Below, one piece after another: positions 36,089-44,044 of a DNA stretch of 64,000 nt (positions are counted from its first letter, which is position 1; each line of letters starts with the position of its first letter). The stretch comes from Streptomyces rimosus subsp. rimosus (lineage in GTDB: Bacteria; Actinomycetota; Actinomycetes; Streptomycetales; Streptomycetaceae), in contig NZ_JOCQ01000011.1 in the NCBI RefSeq assembly GCF_000720725.1, positions 78,836 to 142,835 on the forward strand, given 5' to 3'. The notes under the pieces are model-generated. The model had not been told where the DNA came from, did no database searches, and worked only from the letters and a program-made list of their open reading frames with translations. The position numbers and the translations under genes are program-made.

Positions 36089-36145
36089 CGGCAGGCCGCC
36101 GCGCCGACCCACCGGCCCCACCCACCGATACAGAAAGGCTCCACC

Positions 36146-37183
36146 GTGACCAGCACCTCTCCCACGGCGCTTCCTCCCGCCGTCATGCGGCTGCGCGAAC
36201 TCGCCCTGAGCGCCGCCTGCGCCGCCGCCGTCCGCGCCGCGGCGAGCCTGGGCGTCGCGGACGCCCTCGGGGACGAACCCGCGGACGCCGGCACGCTCGC
36301 GAAGGCGGTACGGGCCGACGCGGGCGCGCTGGAGCGCCTGCTGCGCGCCCTGGCCTCGTACGGCGTCTTCACCGAACTCCCGGACGGCCGCTTCGAGCAC
36401 ACCGACGCCTCCCGGCTGCTGCGCGAGGACGCCCCGCGCGGCCTGCGCTACTCGGCGCTGTGGGCGACCGAGCCCTGGACCTGGGCGCTGTGGCCGAAGC
36501 TGGCGGACGCGGTCCGCACCGGGAAGGAAGAGTTCACCGGGCTGTACGGCACCGAGTTCTTCGACTGGCTGCACACCGCCGAGGCCCGCGAGTCGGCCCA
36601 GGTGTTCGACAAGGCCATGACCCAGTCCAGCGTGCTGTCGGCGCGCGCCATCGCCGACGTGCTCGACCTGGACGGCGTCGGCGCCATGGTGGACATCGCC
36701 GGGGGACAGGGCATGGTGCTCGCCACCCTGCTGGAGAAGTACCCGGCGCTGCGCGGCACCCTCTTCGACCTGCCGAAGGTCGTCGCCGACGCCGACCCGC
36801 GGCTGCGCGAGGGCGGCACGCTCGCCGGACGGGCCCGGCTGGTGGCCGGTGACTGCCGGGAGTCGGTGCCGGAGGGCGCCGACCTGTACCTGCTGAAGAA
36901 CATCCTGGAGTGGGACGACGAGAGCACGGTGCGGACCCTGCGCAACGTCGCCAAGTCGGCCCCCGCCGGGGCGCGCGTCGTGGTGGTGGAGAACCTGATC
37001 GACGGCAGCCCCGAGACCCGGTTCACCACGGCCATGGACCTGATGCTGCTGCTCAACGTCGGCGGCAAGAAGCACACCAAGGCGGGGCTGAGCGCGCTGG
37101 TGGAGCAGGCGGGACTCCAGCTGGAGGACGTCCGCCCGGTCAACTCCTACCTGCACATGTTCGTGAGCAAGGTCCCCGCGTAG
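36146..37183 (+). CDS. oxyF: C-6 methyltransferase OxyF
   Basis: 345 residues from GTG 36146 with AGAAAGG eight bases upstream. SAM-dependent methyltransferase of the same family as OxyT: helical dimerisation domain, MVDIAGGQGMVLATLLEKYP, LKNILEWDDE and VVVVENLIDG. OxyF C-methylates pretetramid to 6-methylpretetramid. It is last in the oxyI-H-G-F operon, 57 bp after the OxyG segment; a strong terminator follows. Confidence 0.92.
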   Translation: MTSTSPTALPPAVMRLRELALSAACAAAVRAAASLGVADALGDEPADAGTLAKAVRADAGALERLLRALASYGVFTELPDGRFEHTDASRLLREDAPRGLRYSALWATEPWTWALWPKLADAVRTGKEEFTGLYGTEFFDWLHTAEARESAQVFDKAMTQSSVLSARAIADVLDLDGVGAMVDIAGGQGMVLATLLEKYPALRGTLFDLPKVVADADPRLREGGTLAGRARLVAGDCRESVPEGADLYLLKNILEWDDESTVRTLRNVAKSAPAGARVVVVENLIDGSPETRFTTAMDLMLLLNVGGKKHTKAGLSALVEQAGLQLEDVRPVNSYLHMFVSKVPA

Positions 37184-37192
37184 TCCCTGTTT

Positions 37193-37241
37193 GTACGGCG
37201 AGACTCCCGGCCAATTGTTCAGGCCGGGGGTCTCGCCGTAC
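37193..37241. terminator. Very strong bidirectional terminator, oxyF / oxyE
   Basis: A 20-bp stem (37193-37212 with 37222-37241) with a single G-T wobble and loop AATTGTTCA. It fills the gap between the convergent oxyF and oxyE genes. Confidence 0.9.
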
Positions 37242-37246
37242 GGATG

Positions 37247-38503
37247 TCACACGGTCGCGGGCTCGCCCTCCTGGAACAGGTCGGACCGGACCCGCAGGGC
37301 CTGGTCGCCGTAGGCGATGCGCCGCAGGACGGAGCGGTAGGCCGGGGTGCGCGAGACCAGCATCGCCGCCTTCGGGCGGACGACCGCGGACACGCGTCCG
37401 GTCGACAGCATCATCCGGCTCTGCATCACCTGGACACGGGTCGCCCGCTCGGTCTCCGGACGGCGCCGCGCCGCCACCGCATCCAGGAAGCGCTCGCTCA
37501 GGTCCCGGCGCCGCAGGCCCTCGCACAGCACCGGGTGCGCGGCGACCGCGTCCTGGACGGCGAGGTTGATGCCCTGGGCACCGATCGGGCTGTGGGTGTG
37601 CGCGCTGTCGCCGATGAGCAGCAGACCGTCGCGCGCCCACGTACGGGCGGAGCCGGCGAACACATCCAGCAAGGACACGTCCTTGAAGCTGTTCACCTGC
37701 CGGTCCACCTCGTCCGCGTACTCGGGCACGGCCGCCCGGATACGCTCCTTGACGTGCGCGAACCCCCGCTCGGCCAGGGCCTGGTAGCCCTTGTGCGGCA
37801 GCGTCCAGCCGAGCTGTACGCAGTCGGGGAAGGACGTGTAGGCCAGCACCGGGTTGCCGCCGGCCCGGAAGATGCGCACCGTGCGCGTGGCGGGCGCGGT
37901 CAGCTTGCACCACAGGACGTCCTGGTCGAACAGCTCGATGCGGTCGTACGGGATGCCGGCCAGCTTGCGTACCGTCGAATACCGCCCGTCCGCCCCGACG
38001 ACGCAGTCGGCGCGCACCACGAGCCCGTCCGCCCCGCCGCCGCACACCACACCGCGCACCACGCCGCCCTCCTCCACCAGCCCGTTGACCTTGGTGCCGG
38101 TCAGGCAGGTGAAGCGCGGGTGGGCCCGGCAGCGCTCCAGCAGGTCGGTCAGCAGGTGCTGCTGCGGCAGGCTGAGCAGGCAGTTGTACGGGCCGGGGAG
38201 CCGCCGGTAATCCCCGTTGATCAGGGTTCTGCCGTGCTCCTCCAGCCGGAAACCGTCGTGCTCGTGACAGCCGCGCTGCCGGGCCCCCGCCAGGACGCCG
38301 AGCGCGTCGAGCAGGGCCTGCCCGCCGGGCTGAAGGATCTCGCCCCGGTAGGCGCGGTCCAGTGAGCGGCTGCGCTCGACCAGCGTCACCCGCGCCCCCG
38401 AGCGCAGCATCAGCAGCGCCAGGGTCAGCCCGGCCGGGCCGCCGCCGACGACGCACACATCCGCGTGCGCGTCGTCGGCCGGCGGCCGGGCGGGGCCGGT
38501 CAC
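37247..38503 (-). CDS. oxyE: FAD-dependent hydroxylase OxyE
   Basis: 418 residues from GTG 38503, overlapping the oxyD stop as GTGA; an upstream GTG at 38548 with distant GGAG is possible. Single-component flavin monooxygenase of the short (UbiH-like) type. CVVGGGPAGLTLALLML at the N-terminus, VGADGRYSTVRKLAG, and GDSAHTHSPIGAQGINLAVQ. It assists C-4 hydroxylation alongside OxyL. The last gene of the oxyA-E operon. Confidence 0.9.
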   Translation of the reverse strand: MTGPARPPADDAHADVCVVGGGPAGLTLALLMLRSGARVTLVERSRSLDRAYRGEILQPGGQALLDALGVLAGARQRGCHEHDGFRLEEHGRTLINGDYRRLPGPYNCLLSLPQQHLLTDLLERCRAHPRFTCLTGTKVNGLVEEGGVVRGVVCGGGADGLVVRADCVVGADGRYSTVRKLAGIPYDRIELFDQDVLWCKLTAPATRTVRIFRAGGNPVLAYTSFPDCVQLGWTLPHKGYQALAERGFAHVKERIRAAVPEYADEVDRQVNSFKDVSLLDVFAGSARTWARDGLLLIGDSAHTHSPIGAQGINLAVQDAVAAHPVLCEGLRRRDLSERFLDAVAARRRPETERATRVQVMQSRMMLSTGRVSAVVRPKAAMLVSRTPAYRSVLRRIAYGDQALRVRSDLFQEGEPATV

Positions 38504-40338
38504 AGCTCCAGGCTGACGCCGTACTCGGCCAGCCAGGTGTTCATCCACAGCACCAGCTCCAGACTGCCCCGGTCGTACGGCCGGCTGACATCGCCGACCG
38601 GCCGCCGCAGCAGATCGCGCGCCCGCCCGAGGTCCAGCAGATCACGGACCGGCGCACCGCTGTCGGCGAGCAGCGCGGCCAGTTCGTCGCGCAGCAACTG
38701 CTCGTAGACCGGGTCCTGCGTGGCGGGGTAGGGCGTTTTGACCCGGGTGACCACGGACTCCGGCAGCAGGTCGCGCACCGCGGCCCGCAGCAGGCTCTTC
38801 TCCCGCCCGTCGAAGGACTTCATGGCCCACGGCACGTTGAAGACGTAGTCGACCAGCCGGTGGTCGCAGAACGGCACCCGTACCTCCAGACCGGTCGCCA
38901 TGCTCATCCGGTCCTTGCGGTCCAGCAGGGTCTGCACGAAGCGGGTGAGGTTGAGGTAGGTCACCCGGCGCAGCTCCGCCTCCCGCGCGTCCTCGCCGGG
39001 CAGTACGGGGACCTCCTTGCGGGCCTCCTCGTACCGGTCGCGCTGGTAGCCCGGCAGGTCGAGCTTGTCCAGCAGCTCGCGGTCGAACAGGCCGCGGCCG
39101 CCGAAGTACCGGGCCGAACCGGCGGTCAGCCACGGGAACGTACCGGCGTTGACGGCCGCCTGCCGGTGGAACCACTGGTAGCCGCCGAAGAGTTCGTCCG
39201 CCGCCTCGCCCGACAGGGCCACCGTGCAGTGCTCCCTTACCTGCCGGAAGAACAGGTACAGCGACGGCCACATGTCGCCCCAGAAGGCGGGCGGCAGGTC
39301 GGTGGCCCCCAGAACGGCGGCGCGCACCGCGGGCGCCGCGAGATCCGCACTGTCCAGCACCACTTCCGTGTGGTCCGCCGCCACGTGCCGGACCATCTCC
39401 CGTACGTACGGCGCGTCCGTGTTGCCCCGTACGGCGTCCGGCTGGAACCGGGTGCCCGCGCCGGAGAAGTCCACCGAGAACGTACGGACCGGACCGTCGC
39501 CCGCCCGCGCCGCCAGCGCCGTCACCGCCGAGGAGTCCAGCCCGCCGGAGAGCAGGGTGCACAGCGGCACGTCGGAGACGAGCTGCCGGCGCACCGTGTC
39601 CGTCAGCAGGTCGCGCACCGTGGCGATGGTGGTCTCCAGGTCGTCGGTGTGCTCCCGCGCCTGGAGCGTCCAGTACCGCCTGCGGGTGACGCCGGTGCGC
39701 CCGACGGTGACCAGCTCGCCCGGCAGCACCTCGTGCATCCCCGAGAAGACGGTCCGGCCGGGCGTCTTGACCATGTCCAGCACTTCGCACAGGCCCTCGG
39801 CCGTCACCCGGCGCCGCAGCGACGGGTGCGCGAGCACGGCCTTCGGCTCGGAGCCGAACAGCACACCGGTGGCGGTGGGGTGGTAGTAGAGCGGCTTGAC
39901 GCCCATCCGGTCGCGGACCAGCAGCAGTTCCTGCCGGGCCTCGTCCCATACGGCGAAGGCGTACATCCCGTTGAGCCGGTCCACCAGGCCCCGGCCCCAC
40001 CGGGTATAGCCGTGCAGCACCACCTCCGTGTCGCAGTGGGTGCGGAAGCGGTGCCCGTGGGACTCCAGCTCGGCCCGCAGCTCACGGAAGTTGTAGATCT
40101 CCCCGCTGAACGTGATGACGTGGCTCGTACCGTCCGGCAGCGTGCTGTGCATCGGCTGCCGCCCGTGCGCCGGGTCGATGACCGCCAGCCTGCGGTGGCC
40201 GAGCGCCGCGTGGCCGCCGGTCCACAGCCCCGCGTCGTCCGGGCCCCGGCAGGCCATGGTGTCCGTCATGGCCCAGGCCGTCGCCCGCTCCTGCGCCAGA
40301 TTGCGTTCGAAATCGATCCAGCCGGCGATTCCGCACAT
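38500..40338 (-). CDS. oxyD: Asparagine synthase-like amidotransferase OxyD
   Basis: 612 residues. The N-terminal Ntn glutaminase begins MCGIAGWIDFER, with Cys2 the nucleophile once Met is removed. The C-terminal synthetase domain has the PPi motif SGGLDSSAVTALAARAGDG. It transfers glutamine nitrogen to make the malonamyl unit that primes the PKS, giving the 2-carboxamide. GAGG precedes the ATG; 10-bp gap to oxyC and 4-bp overlap to oxyE. Confidence 0.94.
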   Translation of the reverse strand: MCGIAGWIDFERNLAQERATAWAMTDTMACRGPDDAGLWTGGHAALGHRRLAVIDPAHGRQPMHSTLPDGTSHVITFSGEIYNFRELRAELESHGHRFRTHCDTEVVLHGYTRWGRGLVDRLNGMYAFAVWDEARQELLLVRDRMGVKPLYYHPTATGVLFGSEPKAVLAHPSLRRRVTAEGLCEVLDMVKTPGRTVFSGMHEVLPGELVTVGRTGVTRRRYWTLQAREHTDDLETTIATVRDLLTDTVRRQLVSDVPLCTLLSGGLDSSAVTALAARAGDGPVRTFSVDFSGAGTRFQPDAVRGNTDAPYVREMVRHVAADHTEVVLDSADLAAPAVRAAVLGATDLPPAFWGDMWPSLYLFFRQVREHCTVALSGEAADELFGGYQWFHRQAAVNAGTFPWLTAGSARYFGGRGLFDRELLDKLDLPGYQRDRYEEARKEVPVLPGEDAREAELRRVTYLNLTRFVQTLLDRKDRMSMATGLEVRVPFCDHRLVDYVFNVPWAMKSFDGREKSLLRAAVRDLLPESVVTRVKTPYPATQDPVYEQLLRDELAALLADSGAPVRDLLDLGRARDLLRRPVGDVSRPYDRGSLELVLWMNTWLAEYGVSLEL

Positions 40339-40348
40339 CGGCCGGTCC

Positions 40349-40636
40349 TCACTTGTCCCGCGCGGCGCCGCCCGCGGACGGGGACGCGCCGGCGAGCGCC
40401 GCGTTGGTCATCTCGATCAGGGCGCGCGGCGTGGTCGCCTGCTCCAGCGCGTCGTCCCCGAGTTGGACCCCGTAGTCGCGCTCGATGCGTCCCACGGTGT
40501 TCAGCAGCGCCAGCGAGTCGTAGCCGAGGGCGTCGAAGGCGACGTTCTCGACGTCTCCTCCCAGGTCGACCGATTCCTCCTCGCCCGCGCACTCGCGCAG
40601 CAGGGTGAGCAGGTCGGAAAGGGTGAGCAGGGTCAT
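40349..40636 (-). CDS. oxyC: Acyl carrier protein OxyC
   Basis: 95-residue minimal-PKS ACP. The phosphopantetheine attachment Ser41 lies in LGYDSLALLN, flanked by acidic helix-II residues. It carries the growing chain between OxyA/OxyB and the tailoring cyclases. It lies 84 bp downstream of oxyB and 10 bp upstream of oxyD in the minus-strand operon. Confidence 0.95.
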   Translation of the reverse strand: MTLLTLSDLLTLLRECAGEEESVDLGGDVENVAFDALGYDSLALLNTVGRIERDYGVQLGDDALEQATTPRALIEMTNAALAGASPSAGGAARDK

Positions 40637-40720
40637 GACAGTCCTACCTTTCGGGAGGTGAAGAGAAGGAAGGGAAGCGGCCGCGGGGCCGGGCCGTGAA
40701 AGAGGGCGGGGAGCGGCGGC

Positions 40721-41989
40721 TCAGTCCCGGCCGCGCACCACCATCGCGGAGTTGAACCCGCCGTGACCGCGGGCCAGAACCAGTGCGTGCCGCAGCCGCG
40801 CCGGGCGGGGAGCACCGGTCACCAGGTCCAGCGTGTCCGGGACCTCGCCGCCGTCCACGTGCACCGTCGGGGGGACGACCTGGTCGCGCAGCGACAGCAG
40901 CGCCATCGCCAGGTCCAGGGAGGCGCCGCCGGCCAGCAGGCGCCCCGTCATCGTCTTCGGCGCCGTCACCGGCACCCCGCGCGGGCCGAACTCGGCCGCC
41001 AGCACCCGGGTTTCGACCGCGTCGAGCGCCGGAACGCCCATCGCGTCGGCGAAGACCACGTCCACGTCCGCCGGACCGATCCCGGCGTCGTCGAGCGCCA
41101 GCCGGAGCGCTCTGCGCAGCCCCGGCTCCCGGCCCGAGCCCGGACGGGGGTCGAAGGTGGCCGCGTAGCCGGCGATCCGCCCGTAGACCTGCGGGGCACC
41201 CCGCTCCTCGGCGGCCCGGGGCTCCTCCAGGACCAGCAGCGCCCCGCCCTCGCCCGGTACATATCCCGAAGCGTCGGGGGAGAAGGGCAAATACGCGCGG
41301 CGCGGGTCGGTCCGGGTGGTCAGCCCGCCGGAGCGGGTCATGCACAGCCAGCCCCACGGGCACAGCGAACCGTCCACGCCGCCGGTGAGCATCAGCGGCG
41401 TACCGTCCCGGATGTGCCGCCGCGCCTTGGCCACCGCGTCCAGCCCGCCGGCCTGCTCGGCCACCAGCGCGCCGCCGGGGCCCCGCATAGCGTGCCGGAT
41501 CGAGATCTGACCGGAGTTGACCGGATAGAACCAGGCGAAGGACTGGTACGCGCTGACATGCGCGCCGCCCCTGCTCCACAGGGCCTCCAGCTCCCGCTGG
41601 CCGAAGTCGAAGCCGCCCGCCGACGCGGCGGTGACCACCCCGGCCGCGAAGTCGGGCATCGCCCGCGGGTCCGCGCCCGCGTCGTCCAGCGCCTCCTCGG
41701 CCGCGACCAGCGCGAGCCGGGTCATCAGGTCGGTCTGCGGCAGCAGCCGGTTCGGCAGCCGTGCCGGGTCGAAGTCCGCGATCTCCCCGGCCAGCGAGGA
41801 GGTGTAGCCGGACGGGTCGAACCGGGTGATCCGGCCGATCCCGCTGTCGCCGCGCAGCGTCGCGGCCCAGAACCGTTCGGTGCCCAGCCCGTTGGGCGCG
41901 ACCACACCGAGCCCGGTGACCACCGGCCGGAGGTCGCCGCCGGGGCGGCGGGCGCCGGTACCGGGGGCGGGGGCGAGTTGACCGGTCAC
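40721..41989 (-). CDS. oxyB: Ketosynthase beta / chain-length factor OxyB
   Basis: 422 residues from GTG 41989, overlapping the oxyA stop (GTGA), the classical KSalpha/KSbeta coupling. Thiolase fold with the active-site Cys replaced by Gln179 in VAEQAGG, the decarboxylating-factor signature of KSbeta. It heterodimerises with OxyA and sets the decaketide-length amidated backbone. Confidence 0.96.
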   Translation of the reverse strand: MTGQLAPAPGTGARRPGGDLRPVVTGLGVVAPNGLGTERFWAATLRGDSGIGRITRFDPSGYTSSLAGEIADFDPARLPNRLLPQTDLMTRLALVAAEEALDDAGADPRAMPDFAAGVVTAASAGGFDFGQRELEALWSRGGAHVSAYQSFAWFYPVNSGQISIRHAMRGPGGALVAEQAGGLDAVAKARRHIRDGTPLMLTGGVDGSLCPWGWLCMTRSGGLTTRTDPRRAYLPFSPDASGYVPGEGGALLVLEEPRAAEERGAPQVYGRIAGYAATFDPRPGSGREPGLRRALRLALDDAGIGPADVDVVFADAMGVPALDAVETRVLAAEFGPRGVPVTAPKTMTGRLLAGGASLDLAMALLSLRDQVVPPTVHVDGGEVPDTLDLVTGAPRPARLRHALVLARGHGGFNSAMVVRGRD

Positions 41990-43263
41990 CGCTGCCTCCC
42001 CGGCTCGGTGAGCACGATCGCGCTCTGGAAGCCGCCGAACCCGCTGGCCACGGAGACCACGGTGGACACCGCCGCCTCCCTGGCGACCAGCGGCACATAG
42101 TCCAGGTCGCAGTCGGGATCCGGCTCCCGCAGGTTGGCGGTGGGCGGGATCACCCCGTGCTCGATGGTCAGCGCGCTGGCCGCGACCTCCAGCGCGCAGA
42201 TGGCTCCCAGCGAGTGGCCGATCATCGATTTGATGGAGCTGACCGGGACGGAGTACGCGTGCGGGCCCAGGGCCCGCTTGAACGCCGCCGTCTCGTGGAG
42301 GTCGTTCTGCTTGGTCGCCGACCCGTGGGCGTTGACGTAGTCCACCTCCGACGGGTCGACGCGCGCGATGTCGAGCGCGCGGCTCACCGCCTCGGCCAGC
42401 TCCCGCCCGTCCGAGCGGAGTCCGGTCATGCTGTACGCGTTGCACCGCCCGGCGTACCCGGCGATCTCCGCGTACGCGCGGGCCCCCCGCCGCCTGGCGT
42501 GCGCGTACTCCTCCAGCACGAAGAACGCCGCCCCCTCGCCCAGCACGAAGCCGTTGCGGGTGCGGTCGAACGGCCGGGACGCGGTCGCGGGCTCGTCGTT
42601 GCGCGGCGTGGTGGCCTTGATCGCGTCGAAGCACGCCACCGTGATGGGGGAGATGGCGGCGTCGGACGCCCCGGCCACCATCACGTCGGCCGCGCCGTCG
42701 CGGACCAGGTCCGCCGCGTGGGTGAGCACGTCGATGCCCGAGGTGCAGCCCGCCGAGACCACCCCGGCCGGGCCCTCCGCCTCGGCCAGCCAGGCGATCT
42801 CGGCCGCCATCGACGAGGGCACGAAGTAGTCGTAGAGATACGGCACCCCGTGCGCGTCGTCCACCTGCCACAGCCGGCCCTCGTCGCTGACCACCGCGTA
42901 CTCGCGGTCCAGGCTCATCGTCATGCCGCAGGCGGTGCCCGCCATGACGCCGGTGCGCAGCGGGTCCGCCTCGCCCGTCACCCCGCTGTCCGCCAGCGCC
43001 TCCTTCGCGGCCACGTACGCGAACTGCATGGTGCGGTCCCAGGCGCGGACCTGCCGCTGGCTCAGCCCCTCCGCCGCCGGGTCGAAGTCGCACTCGGCCG
43101 CCACCTGGGAGCGGAAGGGCGAGGCGTCGAAGGACGAGATCGGGCGGGTGGCGGTGCGGCCCGCGGTGAGCATCTCCCAGAACGGTTTGGTGCCCACGTC
43201 GCCCGGAGCCACCACCCCGATCCCCGTGATGACGACGCGTCGCGCGTCATGGATCTTGGACAC
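41986..43263 (-). CDS. oxyA: Ketosynthase alpha OxyA
   Basis: 425 residues from GTG 43263, with GGAGA five bases upstream. Catalytic Cys173 (VSAGCTSGID), His313 (NAHGSATKQND), Lys345 and His350 (SIKSMIGHSLGA) are all present. It condenses malonyl units onto the malonamyl starter with OxyB. First gene of the minus-strand oxyA-B-C-D-E operon, driven by the upstream triple SARP box. Confidence 0.96.
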   Translation of the reverse strand: MSKIHDARRVVITGIGVVAPGDVGTKPFWEMLTAGRTATRPISSFDASPFRSQVAAECDFDPAAEGLSQRQVRAWDRTMQFAYVAAKEALADSGVTGEADPLRTGVMAGTACGMTMSLDREYAVVSDEGRLWQVDDAHGVPYLYDYFVPSSMAAEIAWLAEAEGPAGVVSAGCTSGIDVLTHAADLVRDGAADVMVAGASDAAISPITVACFDAIKATTPRNDEPATASRPFDRTRNGFVLGEGAAFFVLEEYAHARRRGARAYAEIAGYAGRCNAYSMTGLRSDGRELAEAVSRALDIARVDPSEVDYVNAHGSATKQNDLHETAAFKRALGPHAYSVPVSSIKSMIGHSLGAICALEVAASALTIEHGVIPPTANLREPDPDCDLDYVPLVAREAAVSTVVSVASGFGGFQSAIVLTEPGRQR

Positions 43264-43319
43264 TGAGTCTCCTCTGCCGTCGTCGCGCCACCGGGGGCGG
43301 CACGAGCGCGTCGAGGCAC

Positions 43320-43362
43320 AGCGTGACCTTCGGGATTCAAGGCGGTTTGGAGGCGGATTCGA
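43320..43362 (-). promoter_or_regulatory. Triple SARP box and -10 for oxyA-B-C-D-E
   Basis: Minus strand: TCGAATC (43362-43356), TCCAAAC (43351-43345) and TTGAATC (43340-43334), each 11 bp apart. Eight bases then lead to the -10-like CACGCT (43325-43320). It lies about 57 bp upstream of the oxyA start. Confidence 0.75.
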
Positions 43363-43413
43363 CGCCCGGCAGACGGGAATGCGACGGCCGGGCCGCAGCG
43401 CGGCTGCGGCCCC

Positions 43414-43899
43414 TCAGGCGGGCTGCCGTCCGGTCCCGGCCGCGAACTCCGTCGCCGGACGGGCGTCCAGCTTCTCCCGCAGCCGGCGCAGCACCGCGAT
43501 CGCGACGCGCAGGTCCTCGACCGGGACGTCCTCGGCCAGATACTCCAGCCACCGCCGCTCCAGGGGGCGGAGGTCGTCCAGCGCCTGCCGGCCGCGGGCG
43601 GTCAGTTCGACCAGCGGGCTGCGCTGGTCCTGCGGGTTGGGCCGGGTCGCCACGATGCCTTCGGCCTTCAGCCGCTCGACGGTCTGCTGGACCGCCTGCC
43701 GCCGCAGCCCCCGCTCGCGGGCCAGGCGGGCGACCGTCGAGGGGCCGCTCAGCAGCAGCCCGGCCACCTGCCAGCGCGCCGAGGTCAGCCCCGCGTGGGC
43801 GGTGAGGCTGTCGCCTTCGCGGAGCAGTCGGCCGTTGACCGCGAAGACCTCGGCGGTCACCTCGATCAGGGCGTCCAGGTCAGGGGCTGAGGAATCCAT
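43414..43899 (-). CDS. otrR: MarR-family regulator OtrR
   Basis: 161 residues from ATG 43899. Winged helix: WQVAGLLLSGPSTVARLARE, RGLRRQAVQQTVERLKAEGI and PNPQDQRSPLVELTARGRQA (wing). MarR repressors of exporter genes usually release DNA on binding the drug; in S. rimosus this position is otrR, repressor of otrB. The predicted transcript starts at or near ATG 43899 because its -10 (43911-43906) is only seven bases upstream. GTG 43905 (with GAGG upstream) is an alternative. Convergence with otrB control is shown by the palindrome 43929-43942. Confidence 0.88.
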   Translation of the reverse strand: MDSSAPDLDALIEVTAEVFAVNGRLLREGDSLTAHAGLTSARWQVAGLLLSGPSTVARLARERGLRRQAVQQTVERLKAEGIVATRPNPQDQRSPLVELTARGRQALDDLRPLERRWLEYLAEDVPVEDLRVAIAVLRRLREKLDARPATEFAAGTGRQPA

Positions 43900-43905
43900 G
43901 GCCAC

Positions 43906-43966
43906 AGCGTATGTCCTCGCCGGAGAACGACAAGACCTTGTCAAAAGCCGGGGCGGTGATTACGCT
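43906..43966. promoter_or_regulatory. Divergent otrR/otrB promoters over a MarR operator
   Basis: Perfect palindrome GACAAG-AC-CTTGTC (43929-43942). otrB side: -35 TTGTCA (43938-43943), 17-bp spacer, -10 TACGCT (43961-43966). otrR side, minus strand: -35 TTGTCG (43933-43928), 16-bp spacer, -10 TACGCT (43911-43906). Both -35 hexamers overlap the palindrome, so one OtrR dimer could silence both genes. Confidence 0.75.
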
Positions 43967-44044
43967 CGGCATCCGGCCCAGGTGCCGATGGTGATCAACG
44001 TGTGTGTAGGGGGCCGCAACCGCCGGCCTGGAGAGTGAGGAACC

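Noticed and set aside
38500..38548. Extended OxyE start at GTG 38548
   Set aside because: The extra 15 residues lie inside oxyD and show no family resemblance; the coupled GTG at 38503 is preferred, though not proven.
40721..43093. A single ~790-residue fused ketosynthase frame
   Set aside because: The frame of oxyB remains open into oxyA, but the upstream part translates to low-complexity sequence and oxyA itself is in another frame with complete catalytic motifs. The GTGA overlap is the normal KSalpha/KSbeta arrangement.
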